A stretch of DNA of 64,000 nucleotides. Origin: Affinundibacterium amnicola (GTDB lineage Bacteria; Pseudomonadota; Gammaproteobacteria; Burkholderiales; Burkholderiaceae_D). This document shows positions 44,438 through 55,949 of this stretch, in pieces (position 1 is the stretch's first letter; each line of letters begins with the position of its first letter). Under the pieces are notes generated by a model. The model worked only from the letters and a program-made list of their open reading frames with translations, did no database searches and was not told the DNA's origin. A program made the position numbers and the translations under genes. The stretch lies in assembly GCF_014284275.1 (NCBI RefSeq), contig NZ_JACOFU010000009.1:62001-126000 (forward strand). Reading direction: 5' to 3'.

Positions 44438-45026
44438 AGAATATGATGAATCCTAATTGAGTGGTTTATGTAAGAAAACTTTAACTTCTGATTCGATTTG
44501 ATAATTTAAATCAATACAGCGACTATTACACTTTAGGGCAGTTGACCCAACTCACTTCGATGAACTCTCAATGTCAGATCAAATTCATTTTTGATTTGAC
44601 ACCTCGATAACACTAATGTATTCACCTAAAGCCGATAATTCAAGGTAAATTATTAAGTCTTTTTATCTTGGCCAAATTGACTCGGTATTTTGTGTCTATT
44701 GTGCCTAAGTGCTACTTCAAATGCGGAGCCGTTAGATCGTTTCAAGTCTCTGATGAGAACTATTGATAAAGTATGCTGGTATTTAGACATACGAGCCTGT
44801 CTATACACTATTGTAGGATAATTTGGAAAGCGCAATTGTCAAAGATTGTCTCGTGATTTTGTGCCGCAGATCAAAGCAACAGGCCACGAAGATGCCTTTG
44901 CGAGACCACTAAAGCGCCAGTTTGGCGCCTTAGTAAGATCTCACTGAAAGTGAATGAATAGCTTATTGGAAACCGTTCGAAATTTGAGTGTCGCCAGATT
45001 TTCGCTTGGTAAAGTATCAGAGGAAG
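44438..45026. other. 589-bp intergenic region, no confident gene
   Basis: AT-rich, with stop codons in all frames apart from a 60-codon minus ORF (44653-44835) that looks random. It contains one GC-rich hairpin near the 3' end (actaaagcgcca, 44908-44919, pairing with tggcgccttagt, 44923-44934, 11 of 12 matches). This lacks a U tract on either strand. The SDR gene ends just beyond. Confidence 0.5.
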
Positions 45027-45869
45027 TTAAATGGGTAGCAGTGTTGGTGGGCGACCTTGCAAGATATCTTCACAGCGGATGCTGACCGCTGCCTTTGTTT
45101 CTGGATGGGTCAAGATGTAGAAAGTATTCGTCTTGATTGCCGCTATCACATCATCTGCAACCTGCTGTGGCGAGATACCTGCCTCGACTGCTTTGTGAAT
45201 CGCAGCACCAGTTTTTAGACTAACTTTTTCTAGTTGATCGGTTTGGATACGATCCTCGGTTTTGCGATGACGTTCTGCGTCTGTGATGCGGGTTTTTACC
45301 CAACTTGGGCATAACACGGAAACCCCAATTGTTGATTTGCGCAGACTTAAGTCGTGATGCAGACTTTCGCTCAGTGCAACGACGCCAAATTTACTCACAT
45401 TGTAAGCAGCGAGTGCGGGTTCGGCGATCAGACCCGCGACCGATGCTGTGTTCACGATATGGCAGGGTTCATTACTCGCTAACATGCGTGGTATAAAAAT
45501 CCGTAGCGCATGCGTGATGCCGTATAAGTTGATTCCCATAATCCATTCCCAATCTTTGGCGGTCGTTTCCCAAGCAGACTTAGCGAAGGCAACGCCAGCG
45601 TTATTGACCAATAAATGCACCTGACCAAATTGCGCATAGGCTTGGTCTGCTAAGGTTTGTATATCGCTTTCTTTAGCGACATCAGTCACGACGCCAATTA
45701 CTTCTGCACCTGTTTGACGTAATTCTTGGACGGTATTGTTGAGAAGCGTATCACTGATGTCGGCAAGCACGAGCCGCATACCTTCAGCGGCAGCCGCAAC
45801 TGCGATCGCTTTTCCTATGCCTTCTGCTGCGCCTGTGATGACAGCGACCTTCGCTTTGAGTTCTTGCAT
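45027..45869 (-). CDS. Short-chain dehydrogenase/reductase
   Basis: A 280-residue classical SDR. The cofactor motif is ITGAAEGIGKAIAVA (TGxxxGIG), followed by LVLADIS (Asp, suggesting NAD+ preference), VNNAGVAF, and the catalytic Ser of VNTASVAGLIAEPALAAYNVSKFG with Tyr and Lys. ATG 45869 was chosen because gga-gcaacag places a ggag ribosome-binding site 6 bases before; the ATG at 45881 is an alternative. Its cluster with an acyl-CoA dehydrogenase and a phosphotransferase suggests fatty acid or terpenoid acyl-CoA breakdown. Confidence 0.88.
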   Translation of the reverse strand: MQELKAKVAVITGAAEGIGKAIAVAAAAEGMRLVLADISDTLLNNTVQELRQTGAEVIGVVTDVAKESDIQTLADQAYAQFGQVHLLVNNAGVAFAKSAWETTAKDWEWIMGINLYGITHALRIFIPRMLASNEPCHIVNTASVAGLIAEPALAAYNVSKFGVVALSESLHHDLSLRKSTIGVSVLCPSWVKTRITDAERHRKTEDRIQTDQLEKVSLKTGAAIHKAVEAGISPQQVADDVIAAIKTNTFYILTHPETKAAVSIRCEDILQGRPPTLLPI

Positions 45870-45948
45870 CTGTTGCTCCATTCTTTTCGTGCGTTTTAAG
45901 CTGATTTGGTGAATTGATCTTTGCGGCCTACTGCGCGATCGCGACGAC

Positions 45949-46668
45949 TTAGCGGTAGGTAATTAATTCTGGACGTTGATGTATTTCCAAGTGGCTAGGA
46001 CTATTTAAGTAATTCAAGCTCGTTTGAGTTCTACCGATGAATAGCTTGCTGACACCAGTGTTAATTAAGCTGGCGTTCAAGTCGAAAATACGTTGGTCAG
46101 GAATCCCCAGAACGGCTTGTATCAAAGTAGAAATCGTTCCTCCCGAGGTAAATACCCAATAGTGTTGATGGCTTTTTTCATCCACCTTAGTTTCAGTTAA
46201 GCGCATGAATGCATCACGGCAGCGAGTTTGAAATTGAACCCAGCTTTCGCTGTAGTCGTCATAATCGCCACTAGTCCAACGGCTCATTGCATCATTGAAC
46301 ATTAGCTGAAACGTACGTCTAGGGTGCGATTGATTGCTGAGAAATTGTTTTAGCGCACAGAAGTCGGAAAATTCAGAACAGTGTTTGAGAATGACTTCTT
46401 GGTGGTCAAATTCATCAAAGCCGCGATCGAGAATCCAGTCTTGCTCTGGAAGTTGATGCGGATCGCTACGAAATTGCTGCAAACATTGTTGCGCAGTTTG
46501 TCGATGACGAAGATTGCCGCCAATGATGATCTGATCGACTGTTTGTCCGCTTTGTTTTAACCAATCACCAAGCAGACGTGATTGCTTCTCACCAAGTGCC
46601 GAGAGTTGATCATAATCGTCGGCATCAAAGCTGGCCTGACCGTGGCGAATCAAATAAATGTGGCGCAT
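45949..46668 (-). CDS. Histidine phosphatase family protein
   Basis: A 239-residue phosphoglycerate mutase-like protein with the N-terminal catalytic motif YLIRHGQASFD. The second catalytic His, usually in a HGG motif, seems replaced (WVFTSGGTISTLI), as in some members of this group. ATG 46668 starts the conserved strand MRHIYLIRHG; the frame extends to a TTG at 46710 inside the upstream gene with a ggag nearby, so the start is not settled. It follows the phosphotransferase gene by 8 bp, and such trios with acyl-CoA dehydrogenase recur in Burkholderiales. Confidence 0.82.
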   Translation of the reverse strand: MRHIYLIRHGQASFDADDYDQLSALGEKQSRLLGDWLKQSGQTVDQIIIGGNLRHRQTAQQCLQQFRSDPHQLPEQDWILDRGFDEFDHQEVILKHCSEFSDFCALKQFLSNQSHPRRTFQLMFNDAMSRWTSGDYDDYSESWVQFQTRCRDAFMRLTETKVDEKSHQHYWVFTSGGTISTLIQAVLGIPDQRIFDLNASLINTGVSKLFIGRTQTSLNYLNSPSHLEIHQRPELITYR

Positions 46669-46676
46669 AGCGTGAT

Positions 46677-47759
46677 TTATAAAATTGAAGCTTTGATCAG
46701 GCGCAGACAACGTTGCTCCAGATAATTGCTGAGTTTGCCGAAGCCAGAGAAGGCGGGATTAGTGGTTTGCCCATGGAAGTAGCGGTAGTAAATCTGTTGC
46801 ACGATCACCGCTAAACGGAAAAGTCCAAAGATCGCATAAAAATCAAAATTATCGACGCGGTAGCCAGTTCTTTCACCGTAATAGGTGATCACTTCTTGGC
46901 GCGTTAACATACCAGGCAAATGCGTGGGTTGACGGCGTACAGATTGAAATACCGCATCGTCATCCGCTTGCACCCAATACGCTAGCGTATTCCCCAGATC
47001 CATTAAAGGATCACCGAGCGTCGCCATTTCCCAATCGAGCACGCCGATGACTTCGGTTGGATCTGCTGGATTGAGAACCACATTATCAAAACGGAAGTCA
47101 TTGTGGATTAGACAGGTAGCAAGGTCTTGCGCTGGCATTTTGTCGTGCAGCCATTGCATCACGGTTTCAAAGTCGCCGACATCGTCGGTTTTTGCCTGAC
47201 GATAACGTTCGCTCCAACCGGCAACTTGGCGTGCTACGTAGCCCGCACCTTTGGCGATCGAAGCCAGTCCTGCGTGTTGATAATCGATCTGATGCAGCTC
47301 TATCATTTTGTCGATGACGTTCAGACAAAGTCGGCGCGTGTCTTCTGTATTTAGTATTAATTCTTTAGGTAAATTTTGACGGGGAATAATGCCATGCAGA
47401 CGCTCCATCACATAGAAGTCGCATTCCATGATTGCAGAATCACTGCAGCTTGCAATTACCGCGGGTACATACGGATAAACTGGTTTTAACGCACTCATGA
47501 TCTTTGCTTCGCGCAGCATGTCATGGGCCGATTTGGCGCGATGGCCGAACGGTGGTCGGCGTAAGATTAAATCACGCTCTGGGTAGCGCAATAAATAAGT
47601 CAGATTTGATGCTCCACCGGGGAACTGTTGTATCTCTGGCTCGCCTTGCAAACTGGGTAAATGCTGGTGAATAAAGGCGCTGATTTTTTCGCGATTGAGT
47701 TCTTCGCCAACACGTACCGCGGCAGGCGCATCCAATAAACTATTCATGGTCGAGGTCAT
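46677..47759 (-). CDS. Phosphotransferase family protein (ACAD10-type APH kinase)
   Basis: A 360-residue aminoglycoside phosphotransferase-like kinase. GGASNLTYLLRYPERDLILRRP is the ATP-binding N-lobe; the catalytic loop is CLIHNDFRFDNVVL (Brenner motif HNDFR.DN), and the metal-binding Asp is in VIGVLDWEMATLGDP. The overall pattern matches the kinase domain fused to acyl-CoA dehydrogenase in mammalian ACAD10/11. Bacterial homologues beside acyl-CoA dehydrogenases are thought to phosphorylate 4-hydroxyacyl-CoA. Its stop is 8 bp from the phosphatase start, and the dehydrogenase gene lies 22 bp upstream. Confidence 0.88.
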   Translation of the reverse strand: MTSTMNSLLDAPAAVRVGEELNREKISAFIHQHLPSLQGEPEIQQFPGGASNLTYLLRYPERDLILRRPPFGHRAKSAHDMLREAKIMSALKPVYPYVPAVIASCSDSAIMECDFYVMERLHGIIPRQNLPKELILNTEDTRRLCLNVIDKMIELHQIDYQHAGLASIAKGAGYVARQVAGWSERYRQAKTDDVGDFETVMQWLHDKMPAQDLATCLIHNDFRFDNVVLNPADPTEVIGVLDWEMATLGDPLMDLGNTLAYWVQADDDAVFQSVRRQPTHLPGMLTRQEVITYYGERTGYRVDNFDFYAIFGLFRLAVIVQQIYYRYFHGQTTNPAFSGFGKLSNYLEQRCLRLIKASIL

Positions 47760-47780
47760 CTTTTCTTAGTCATTCTTTGT

Positions 47781-49007
47781 TTAAGTGGAAATGCTGAGTC
47801 GTTTTGCTTGTTGTTTTAATTCGAGTTTGGTGATCAAGCCACGATGCACTTCATCCGGGCCGTCAGCGATACGTAGTACACGCGCATAGGCATACAAAGC
47901 GGTCAGCGGAAAATCATCGGATAGACCTGCACCGCCATGTATTTGCATAGCGGCATCGATGACCTGCGTGGCGACATTCGGTGCAATCACTTTGATCTGT
48001 GAAATTTCGCTCATCGCGCCTTTGACGCCGACGGTATCCATCATCCACGCGGCTTTTAATGTTAATAATCTTGCTTGTTCGATGGCCATGCGCGCATTAG
48101 CAATGATGTCGGCATTGCCGCCGAGCTTGGCCAATGCTTTACCAAAAGCGACCCGACTCATCGCACGTTCACATAACAGTTCTAATGCAAATTCTGCTGC
48201 GCCAATAGCACGCATGCAATGATGAATACGCCCTGGTCCCAAGCGGCCTTGGGCAATTTCAAAACCACGCCCCAAGCCACCGATGATGGAGGAGAGAGGC
48301 AGACGTACATTGGTAAAGCTGACTTCGCCATGTCCATACGGTTCATCTAGCGTATGGAATACCGGAAGCATGCGTTCAATCTTGACGCCCGGCGTATCCA
48401 AAGGAACCAGAATCATCGAGTGTTGTTGATGCTTATCCGCGTTTGTGTCGCTCAGGCCCATAAAAATTAGCACTTTGCAGTTCGGATGGCCGATGCCAGA
48501 ACTCCACCATTTGCGACCATTTAACACGACTTCATCACCTTCCAACATCGCAGTTGCTTGCATATTCGTCGCATCACTGGACGCGACTCCCGGTTCTGTC
48601 ATGCAAAACGCTGAACGGATTTCCCCTGCCATTAAGGGATTGAGCCAATGTTGTTTCTGTTCATCGCTGCCGTATTTGACCAGCACTTCCATATTGCCAG
48701 TGTCGGGGGCATTGCAGTTGAAGACTTCAGGTGCAATCATCGAGCGCCCTGTGATTTCCGCAAGCGGCGCATAATCAACATTCGACAAGCGTGCGCCATC
48801 TTCGGGTAAAAATAGATTCCATAACCCAGCCGCTTTCGCTTTAGCTTTCAGCTCTTTCATGATGGGAGGTTGTTGCCATTGGGTCCAGTCTGCGCCACCG
48901 CGTAATTGCGCGGCATAGGTTTTTTCAGCTGGGATGACATGCTCTTGCATGAAGGCCTGCAGACGAGCAATCAGGTTGGTGGCGTTATCGGAGTGAGCGA
49001 AGTTCAT
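47781..49007 (-). CDS. Acyl-CoA dehydrogenase, ACAD10/11-like
   Basis: A 408-residue flavin dehydrogenase. [18 protein letters not shown] and [17 protein letters not shown] are the FAD- and substrate-binding strands of the middle domain; the C-terminal helices include [19 protein letters not shown] and the [12 protein letters not shown] end typical of the ACAD10/11 branch. It would oxidise acyl-CoA, passing electrons to ETF. It is the first gene of a four-gene minus-strand run (dehydrogenase, kinase, phosphatase, SDR) with a divergent LysR gene 104 bp away. Confidence 0.92.
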   Translation of the reverse strand: MNFAHSDNATNLIARLQAFMQEHVIPAEKTYAAQLRGGADWTQWQQPPIMKELKAKAKAAGLWNLFLPEDGARLSNVDYAPLAEITGRSMIAPEVFNCNAPDTGNMEVLVKYGSDEQKQHWLNPLMAGEIRSAFCMTEPGVASSDATNMQATAMLEGDEVVLNGRKWWSSGIGHPNCKVLIFMGLSDTNADKHQQHSMILVPLDTPGVKIERMLPVFHTLDEPYGHGEVSFTNVRLPLSSIIGGLGRGFEIAQGRLGPGRIHHCMRAIGAAEFALELLCERAMSRVAFGKALAKLGGNADIIANARMAIEQARLLTLKAAWMMDTVGVKGAMSEISQIKVIAPNVATQVIDAAMQIHGGAGLSDDFPLTALYAYARVLRIADGPDEVHRGLITKLELKQQAKRLSIST

Positions 49008-49073
49008 GGCGCGCTTTCAATGAGGAAATAGCAAGTGCAAGGTGTATTGCAGCATACGACCTGGCTATCAATT

Positions 49074-49094
49074 ATTCAAATGAATGATTTGAAT
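49074..49094. promoter_or_regulatory. LysR-type operator palindrome
   Basis: attcaaat-gaatg-atttgaat is a perfect 8-bp inverted repeat with a 5-base centre that includes a T-N11-A motif. It lies in the 104-bp gap between the divergent acyl-CoA dehydrogenase and LysR genes, the normal place for an autoregulatory LysR operator. Confidence 0.65.
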
Positions 49095-49111
49095 ATGCCA
49101 TAATTCATTTC

Positions 49112-50026
49112 ATGAATATATCCCGTACCGATTTAAATTTATTTGTTGTGCTTGATGCGATTTACAGTCAAGGCAATATCACACGTGCCAGTCAGACTTT
49201 GAATCTCAGTCAGCCTGCATTAAGTCATGCCCTGGCACGTTTACGTGCGATGTTTGATGATCCTTTATTTGTGCGGCAGGGCGCATTGATGGTACCTACA
49301 CCATTTACGCGTGGCATCATCACGCAGGTGCGACAGGGTTTGCAATTATTTGAGATGAGCTTACAAGCTGATCAAAGTTTTAATCCGGCGCAGACGCAAC
49401 GGAGTTTTCATCTGGGTTTACGTGATGTGTTTGAGGCGACTATCTTGCCGCCTTTATTGCAGAAGATTGCCGAACAAGCGCCGGGCATCAGTATTGCCAG
49501 CGTACGGGTTGACCGGCGCGAGATTGAAACCGCACTTAGTAGCGGCAATCTTGATATGGTGCTAGAAGTACCGATACCCTTAGTGGGCAACATTCGTCAA
49601 CAGAGAGTATCGCGTGATCGTCTGATTGTGTTATCGCGCAAAGGGCATTCACAGATGCCAAAGAAAAAATCGGTACCACTTGATCTCGCTAATTACTTAC
49701 AGCAGCGCCACGTCTTGGTGTCATCACGTCGCCAAGGTATGGGTTTAGAAGATTTTGAGTTGAATCGCGAGGGTTTGCGCCGACAGATTAGTTTGCGTTG
49801 TCAACATTATTTCGCGGCTTGTCGTGTGGTTAGTGAAACTGATTTGTTACTAACCATGCCTGAGCAATATGCCAGCATCGCGAATGCCCAGTTTATGAAT
49901 CGGATCGATCCGTTTCCTTTGGCAACTCAACCAATCGATGCGCATTTATATTGGCATGCAAGTGCCGATAATGATCCGGCCAATGCGTGGTTACGTGAAC
50001 AATTACTGAATCTAATGAGTCGTTGA
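49112..50026 (+). CDS. LysR family transcriptional regulator
   Basis: A 304-residue LTTR with N-terminal HTH (GNITRASQTLNLSQPALSHALARLRAMFDDPLF), in the NodD/NahR/LeuO-like branch (DLNLFVVLDAIYSQGN opening). The substrate domain begins near residue 90 (RSFHLGLRDVFEATILPPLL). It is divergent from the acyl-CoA dehydrogenase cluster and probably controls it through the palindrome in the intergenic gap. The ATG lacks a good ribosome-binding site. The 3' end is 17 bp from a MITE-like element. Confidence 0.9.
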   Translation: MNISRTDLNLFVVLDAIYSQGNITRASQTLNLSQPALSHALARLRAMFDDPLFVRQGALMVPTPFTRGIITQVRQGLQLFEMSLQADQSFNPAQTQRSFHLGLRDVFEATILPPLLQKIAEQAPGISIASVRVDRREIETALSSGNLDMVLEVPIPLVGNIRQQRVSRDRLIVLSRKGHSQMPKKKSVPLDLANYLQQRHVLVSSRRQGMGLEDFELNREGLRRQISLRCQHYFAACRVVSETDLLLTMPEQYASIANAQFMNRIDPFPLATQPIDAHLYWHASADNDPANAWLREQLLNLMSR

Positions 50027-50045
50027 TAATAATTGTTCAACGCTA

Positions 50046-50311
50046 GGGCGTGTTGACCTAATATTTGTGCATGCGAATGAGTCGAAATGGACACAGGGCT
50101 AGGCGTCAAGGCGCGCCGCAGTGCGAGCACTGTAAGCGACTTGCAACAACGCCATGTGTCCATTTCGGCCATTCCCGAAGGGTTCTTGGCAAAACGCACG
50201 ATGGACAGCGTTGCATCTCTTGCTGGGGCGGCCAGCCGCAGCGGCGAGATGCGCCTTGCCATCCTGCGTTTTGCCAAGAACGCATTGCCCAAATATTAGG
50301 TCAACACGCCC
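50046..50311. repeat. TA-flanked structured repeat, copy A (266 bp, short form)
   Basis: Starts gggcgtgttgacctaat and ends with its inverted copy attaggtcaacacgccc; TA dinucleotides flank both sides (50044-50045, 50312-50313). Inside are nested inverted pairs: gaaatggacaca/tgtgtccatttc (50084-50095, 50155-50166) and ttcttggcaaaacgcacgat/its complement with one mismatch (50183-50204, 50259-50280). It lacks the 80-bp hairpin block found in the other copies. It lies between the LysR gene and katG. A minus-strand frame runs through it but encodes nothing recognisable. Confidence 0.85.
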
Positions 50312-50513
50312 TAGATGAATCTCTTATCCTCCGCTTAATGCACTACAATGGGTTGTACTAAGGTGTACGCTAGATTGTCCTTATCGCAGTCTTGTTACCC
50401 ATATCGCTTGAACCAGTTCAATTTAGTTAAAATTTATCGAATGTATAAATTTAATTGAGTTGATCTATTAAAGTTTGATCTCTAGAATCGATTCCGTCGT
50501 AGTTTTGAACTAA

Positions 50514-52742
<2,229 letters not shown>

Positions 52743-52820
52743 ATTTTGTATCGAGGTACTGTGAGAAAAAACGGTACCTAAAAGTCTGGATCTGGATCTG
52801 AATCTCAATTGAAGACTGAA

Positions 52821-52857
52821 AATCCCCGATGAAAATAATTCATCGGGGATTTTTTTA
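52821..52857 (+). terminator. Intrinsic terminator of katG
   Basis: aatccccgatga (52821-52832) and tcatcggggatt (52840-52851) form a perfect 12-bp stem with a 7-base loop, followed by ttttttt. It lies 79 bp after the katG stop. Confidence 0.92.
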
Positions 52858-52947
52858 TGCCGAACTACCGCATCTCATGCGCATTAGATTTTGTGTAAGG
52901 TGCCGAGCCTAGCAATAGAAAAACTTGAATACGTGATCGACATTCGA

Positions 52948-54285
52948 TCAGACACACTCAGAATAATCGATCAGTTCAAAGCGTGAAGCGAAAGGAAGTA
53001 ACTGTTCTAAACTAGCGCTGATCCGCGTTAATTGTGGATCAGCGCTATCGGCATTATCGCTGGTGTCATTGATGCAGAAAAAAGCGAGTTTTCCAAAGCT
53101 TTCAATCAATGAATTGAATTGTTGCTCTGCATCGGCATCACCACTACACACATAGCGATAATCGATCTCCTTCAAATGCGCAAGGCCGCGATGCAGCATC
53201 CAGCGTGGTACCAGATCCGGCACAATCGGTGGCCGTTGCCAGTCACGAAACACGGTTTGTCTGACTTGTTCAAATAACTCAGGTGCTTCTTTTTCTAATT
53301 CCATTAAAACATGTTTGAGCATGGGACGTGGTGCATGTGCAAAGATCCTGTGCACATGTTGGTAGGACGGGTAACGTTGTTGCAACCATTGCTTCGATAA
53401 GATGGATGCGTTGACCAATGCCGTTTCATCTTTTTGCAGTGAGTTGTAATCCGGTACTTGCGTCTGTTCTTTAAATACTGCGACACCATGTTCGCCAAAC
53501 CAATCATCTGCATCAACAGGCGCGCCAAAAAACACATCGTCATTAAGATAAATAAACTTTTCAGATAGGTTTGGGATGTGGTGCAAATACGATTCAATAT
53601 GCCCAGAATCGAAAACTGGTAATGCCGTCGCCGGAATGATGCTGGTGTGATCAATCAGCGTGATACCGGCAGAGCAGTTTAACCATGATGGAATTTGACC
53701 GTCGGTGACTAGGGCGTGTTGACCTAACATTTGTGCATGCGAATGAGTCGAAATGGACACAGGGCTAGGCTATCGCTGAAGGAAAGCATCTTTACAAAGA
53801 TGCTTCGTTGCGTCAGCGAGCAGCATGCTGCTCGAAACCCTGACTTCACCGTCAAGGCGCGCCGCAGTGCGAGCACTGTAAGCGACTTGCAACAACGCCA
53901 TGTGTCCATTTCGGCCATTCCCGAAGGGTTCTTGGCAAAACGCACGATGGACAGCGTTGCATCTCTTGCTGGGGCGGCCAGCCGCAGCGGCGAGATGCGC
54001 CTTGCCATCCTGCGTTTTGCCAAGAACGCATTGCTCAAATATTATGTCAACACGCCCTGGATAAATGTGTCCATGATCTGGGAAAAATTTTTCTAAGGCA
54101 CGTAAATTAAAACGCAGTTCTTGATTGTCGCGATACCGTCCTGCCACATCACCATAGCGCGCCAGTTTTTTTCTTGCGAGGTCGTTTGAATGGCTTAATG
54201 CATGCTGACGTTTGCGTCGCCACAATGGGTCCGCGCCATCCACCCACAAATACACGATATCGATAGTATCTTTACTTTGATTCAC
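52948..54285 (-). pseudogene. Stealth-family sugar-phosphate transferase, interrupted by a repeat
   Basis: Stealth proteins transfer hexose 1-phosphate in capsule or exopolysaccharide synthesis. The 5' part (54285 to about 54060) carries CR1 (IDIVYLWVDGADPLW) and the start of CR2 (LRFNLRALEKFFPDHGHIY). The 3' part (about 53709 to 52948) continues VTDGQIPSWLN, NLSEKFIYLNDDVFFG (CR2), CR3 (HAPRPMLKHVLMEL, RDWQRPPIVPDLV) and ends near CINDTSDNAD (CR4). Between them sits the 346-bp repeat copy B. Removing it with one TA rejoins HIY-LVTDGQ in frame and gives 329 codons, a normal length. The inserted length plus TA (348) keeps the frame, and the only in-frame stop is one TAG at 53770-53772. Probably inactive. 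Confidence 0.88.
53712..54057. repeat. TA-flanked structured repeat, copy B (346 bp, long form)
   Basis: The same ends as copy A (gggcgtgttgaccta ... cacgccc), with TA at 53710-53711 and a mutated TG at 54058-54059. Identical to copy A almost throughout except for an added 80-bp block (about 53770-53849) holding two hairpins: aagcatcttt/aaagatgctt and the 18-bp palindrome cgagcagcatgctgctcg. It sits inside the Stealth gene. High similarity to copy A suggests recent movement. Confidence 0.88.
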
Positions 54286-54634
54286 AAATGTACGGCGTTA
54301 GAGTGGTTGGAAAATTTGCTTGGGGAGTTTTCTGCTGTGCTGCTTCCTAAGAGGCGTCACTGTACCTGAAAAAATATCAAGGGGTCGGTAATTCGATACC
54401 AAGAAAGCAGTTCAACTGGTGAAGGTGACTGTTCTTGCTTGTCGTTTTGAACCAGATTGATCGATCTCATTCGGTTTTTTAGATCGCGATAGATCATTCG
54501 AATAATTTGAACGATGTCATCAAATTCATTCAGTCAATACGAGCCTTAGTGGTCGCATAATCTCATTCATGGCATAGAGCCAAACGCGGCAAATCGAGTA
54601 AAACCGCTGCGTTCAACTAATTAAGGAGAAAATC
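54286..54634. other. 349-bp intergenic region, no gene
   Basis: It separates the divergent Stealth pseudogene and the pirin gene. AT-rich, no ORF of note. A ribosome-binding site (aaggag) directly precedes the pirin ATG; I see no clear promoter motif or hairpin. Confidence 0.5.
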
Positions 54635-55336
54635 ATGCTGACATTAAGAAAATCCCAAGACCGTGGTTATGCAGATCATGGTTGGTTAAAAAGTTTCCAT
54701 AGTTTTTCGTTTGCGAACTATTACGATCCTGAACATGTTGGTTGGGGCAACTTGTTGGTGATCAACGAAGATCGTATCGCTGCCGGAACTGGTTTTGGTA
54801 CGCATGGACATCGTGATATGGAAATCATCAGTTATGTGCTGTCAGGTGAATTAGCGCACAAAGACAGTATGGGAAATATCAAAGGCATTCCGCCGGGCGA
54901 CGTGCAACGCATGAGCGCGGGTACAGGGGTAAGACATAGTGAATTTAATCATGCTGAGGGCCAGCAAACACATTTCCTACAAATTTGGATACGCCCAAAT
55001 CAAATGGATGTGGCGCCGGGTTATGAACAGAAAACTATTCCCGCAACAAAAAAACGCGGTGCATTGCGTTTGGTCGCCTCGCCTACTGGTGTCGAAGATT
55101 CCGTCTCCATGAACGCAGATGCCGCTTTGTATGCGGGCTTGTTTGATGGTGCGGAACAAGCGGAAATGACTTTGAATCCTGCGCGTAAAGCTTATGTGCA
55201 TTTGATTCGTGGCGAATTGACAGTGAATGGTCAGCGCTTAATTGGCGGCGATGCTTTACGTATCGAGCATGAAGATCGTTTGCACTTGAGCCAAGGCATT
55301 GATGCCGAAGTTTTGGTATTTGATTTGGCTGCTTGA
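54635..55336 (+). CDS. Pirin family protein (YhhW-like)
   Basis: A 233-residue bicupin. The N-terminal cupin has the metal-binding pattern GTHGHRDMEIISYVLSGEL (His56, His58 type) and RHSEFNHAEG with the other His and Glu; these are the ligands of quercetin 2,3-dioxygenase-like pirins such as E. coli YhhW. The C-terminal cupin (GLFDGAEQAEMTL) is degenerate. ATG has aaggag upstream. It precedes a DoxX gene by 90 bp, a common pirin-DoxX pair related to oxidative stress. A quercetinase activity is possible but the natural substrate is unknown. Confidence 0.88.
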   Translation: MLTLRKSQDRGYADHGWLKSFHSFSFANYYDPEHVGWGNLLVINEDRIAAGTGFGTHGHRDMEIISYVLSGELAHKDSMGNIKGIPPGDVQRMSAGTGVRHSEFNHAEGQQTHFLQIWIRPNQMDVAPGYEQKTIPATKKRGALRLVASPTGVEDSVSMNADAALYAGLFDGAEQAEMTLNPARKAYVHLIRGELTVNGQRLIGGDALRIEHEDRLHLSQGIDAEVLVFDLAA

Positions 55337-55426
55337 ATCGCATTTAACAGAGATTCATCTGCACTCTCCATTGCAAAAAAATACGCAGAACTTTCAATTT
55401 ATTTTACTTTTAAAAAAGGAATTACC

Positions 55427-55837
55427 ATGTTTACGCAATTACAAAATCCACTCGCTTTCGCTGGCCGCTTGCTACTCGCTGCACTGTTTCTACCAGCAGG
55501 TATCGCAAAAATTACCGGCTTCGCTGGCACGGTGGGCTACATTGCCTCGGTTGGTTTGCCTGCAGCGACTTTGGCAGCCGTAGCTGCCATCTTTGTCGAA
55601 GTTGTCGGTGGAATCGCTTTGGTCCTTGGTTTAGGTACGCGCCTTGCCGCATTGGCCTTAGCATTCTTCACACTAGTTGCATCGTTCATTTTTCATGCAT
55701 ATTGGACTGTACCAGCTGATCAAGCTTATGTCACTGAACTCTTATTTTTTAAGAATATCGCGGTTGCTGGTGGTTTAATGGTGTTGGCAGCATGGGGAGC
55801 AGGCGGCTGGAGCGTGGACGCGCGTCGTGCTGCATAA
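55427..55837 (+). CDS. DoxX family membrane protein
   Basis: A 136-residue protein with four membrane segments. The start FAGRLLLAALFLPAGIAKITGF and the central EVVGGIALVLGLGTRLAALAL are the DoxX signature (also in YphA). FFKNIAVAGGLMVLAAWGAG is the last segment. The ATG has aaggaa upstream. Placement after pirin suggests a shared redox or stress role. A terminator follows. Confidence 0.88.
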   Translation: MFTQLQNPLAFAGRLLLAALFLPAGIAKITGFAGTVGYIASVGLPAATLAAVAAIFVEVVGGIALVLGLGTRLAALALAFFTLVASFIFHAYWTVPADQAYVTELLFFKNIAVAGGLMVLAAWGAGGWSVDARRAA

Positions 55838-55855
55838 GAAATTTTTAGATTAAAG

Positions 55856-55904
55856 AAATCCGAATTATGTGATCTGCGATTGTGGTGAATTATTCGGATT
55901 TTTT
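55856..55904 (+). terminator. Intrinsic terminator of the pirin-DoxX unit
   Basis: aaatccgaat (55856-55865) pairs with attcggattt (55892-55901) and is followed by a T run to 55904. The loop is long (26 bases). Confidence 0.65.
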
Positions 55905-55949
55905 AATGCATGTTTTACTATTCGTTTTTGATCTGCGTTGCGAACATAT

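Noticed and set aside
44908-44934. GC-rich hairpin downstream of the SDR gene as terminator
   Set aside because: Neither strand has a U tract next to it, so it is only noted as a hairpin.
49927-50292. Minus-strand frame of 121 codons running through repeat copy A
   Set aside because: It begins inside the repeat, runs antisense into the LysR gene and has no family; the open frame is an accident of the repeat's composition.
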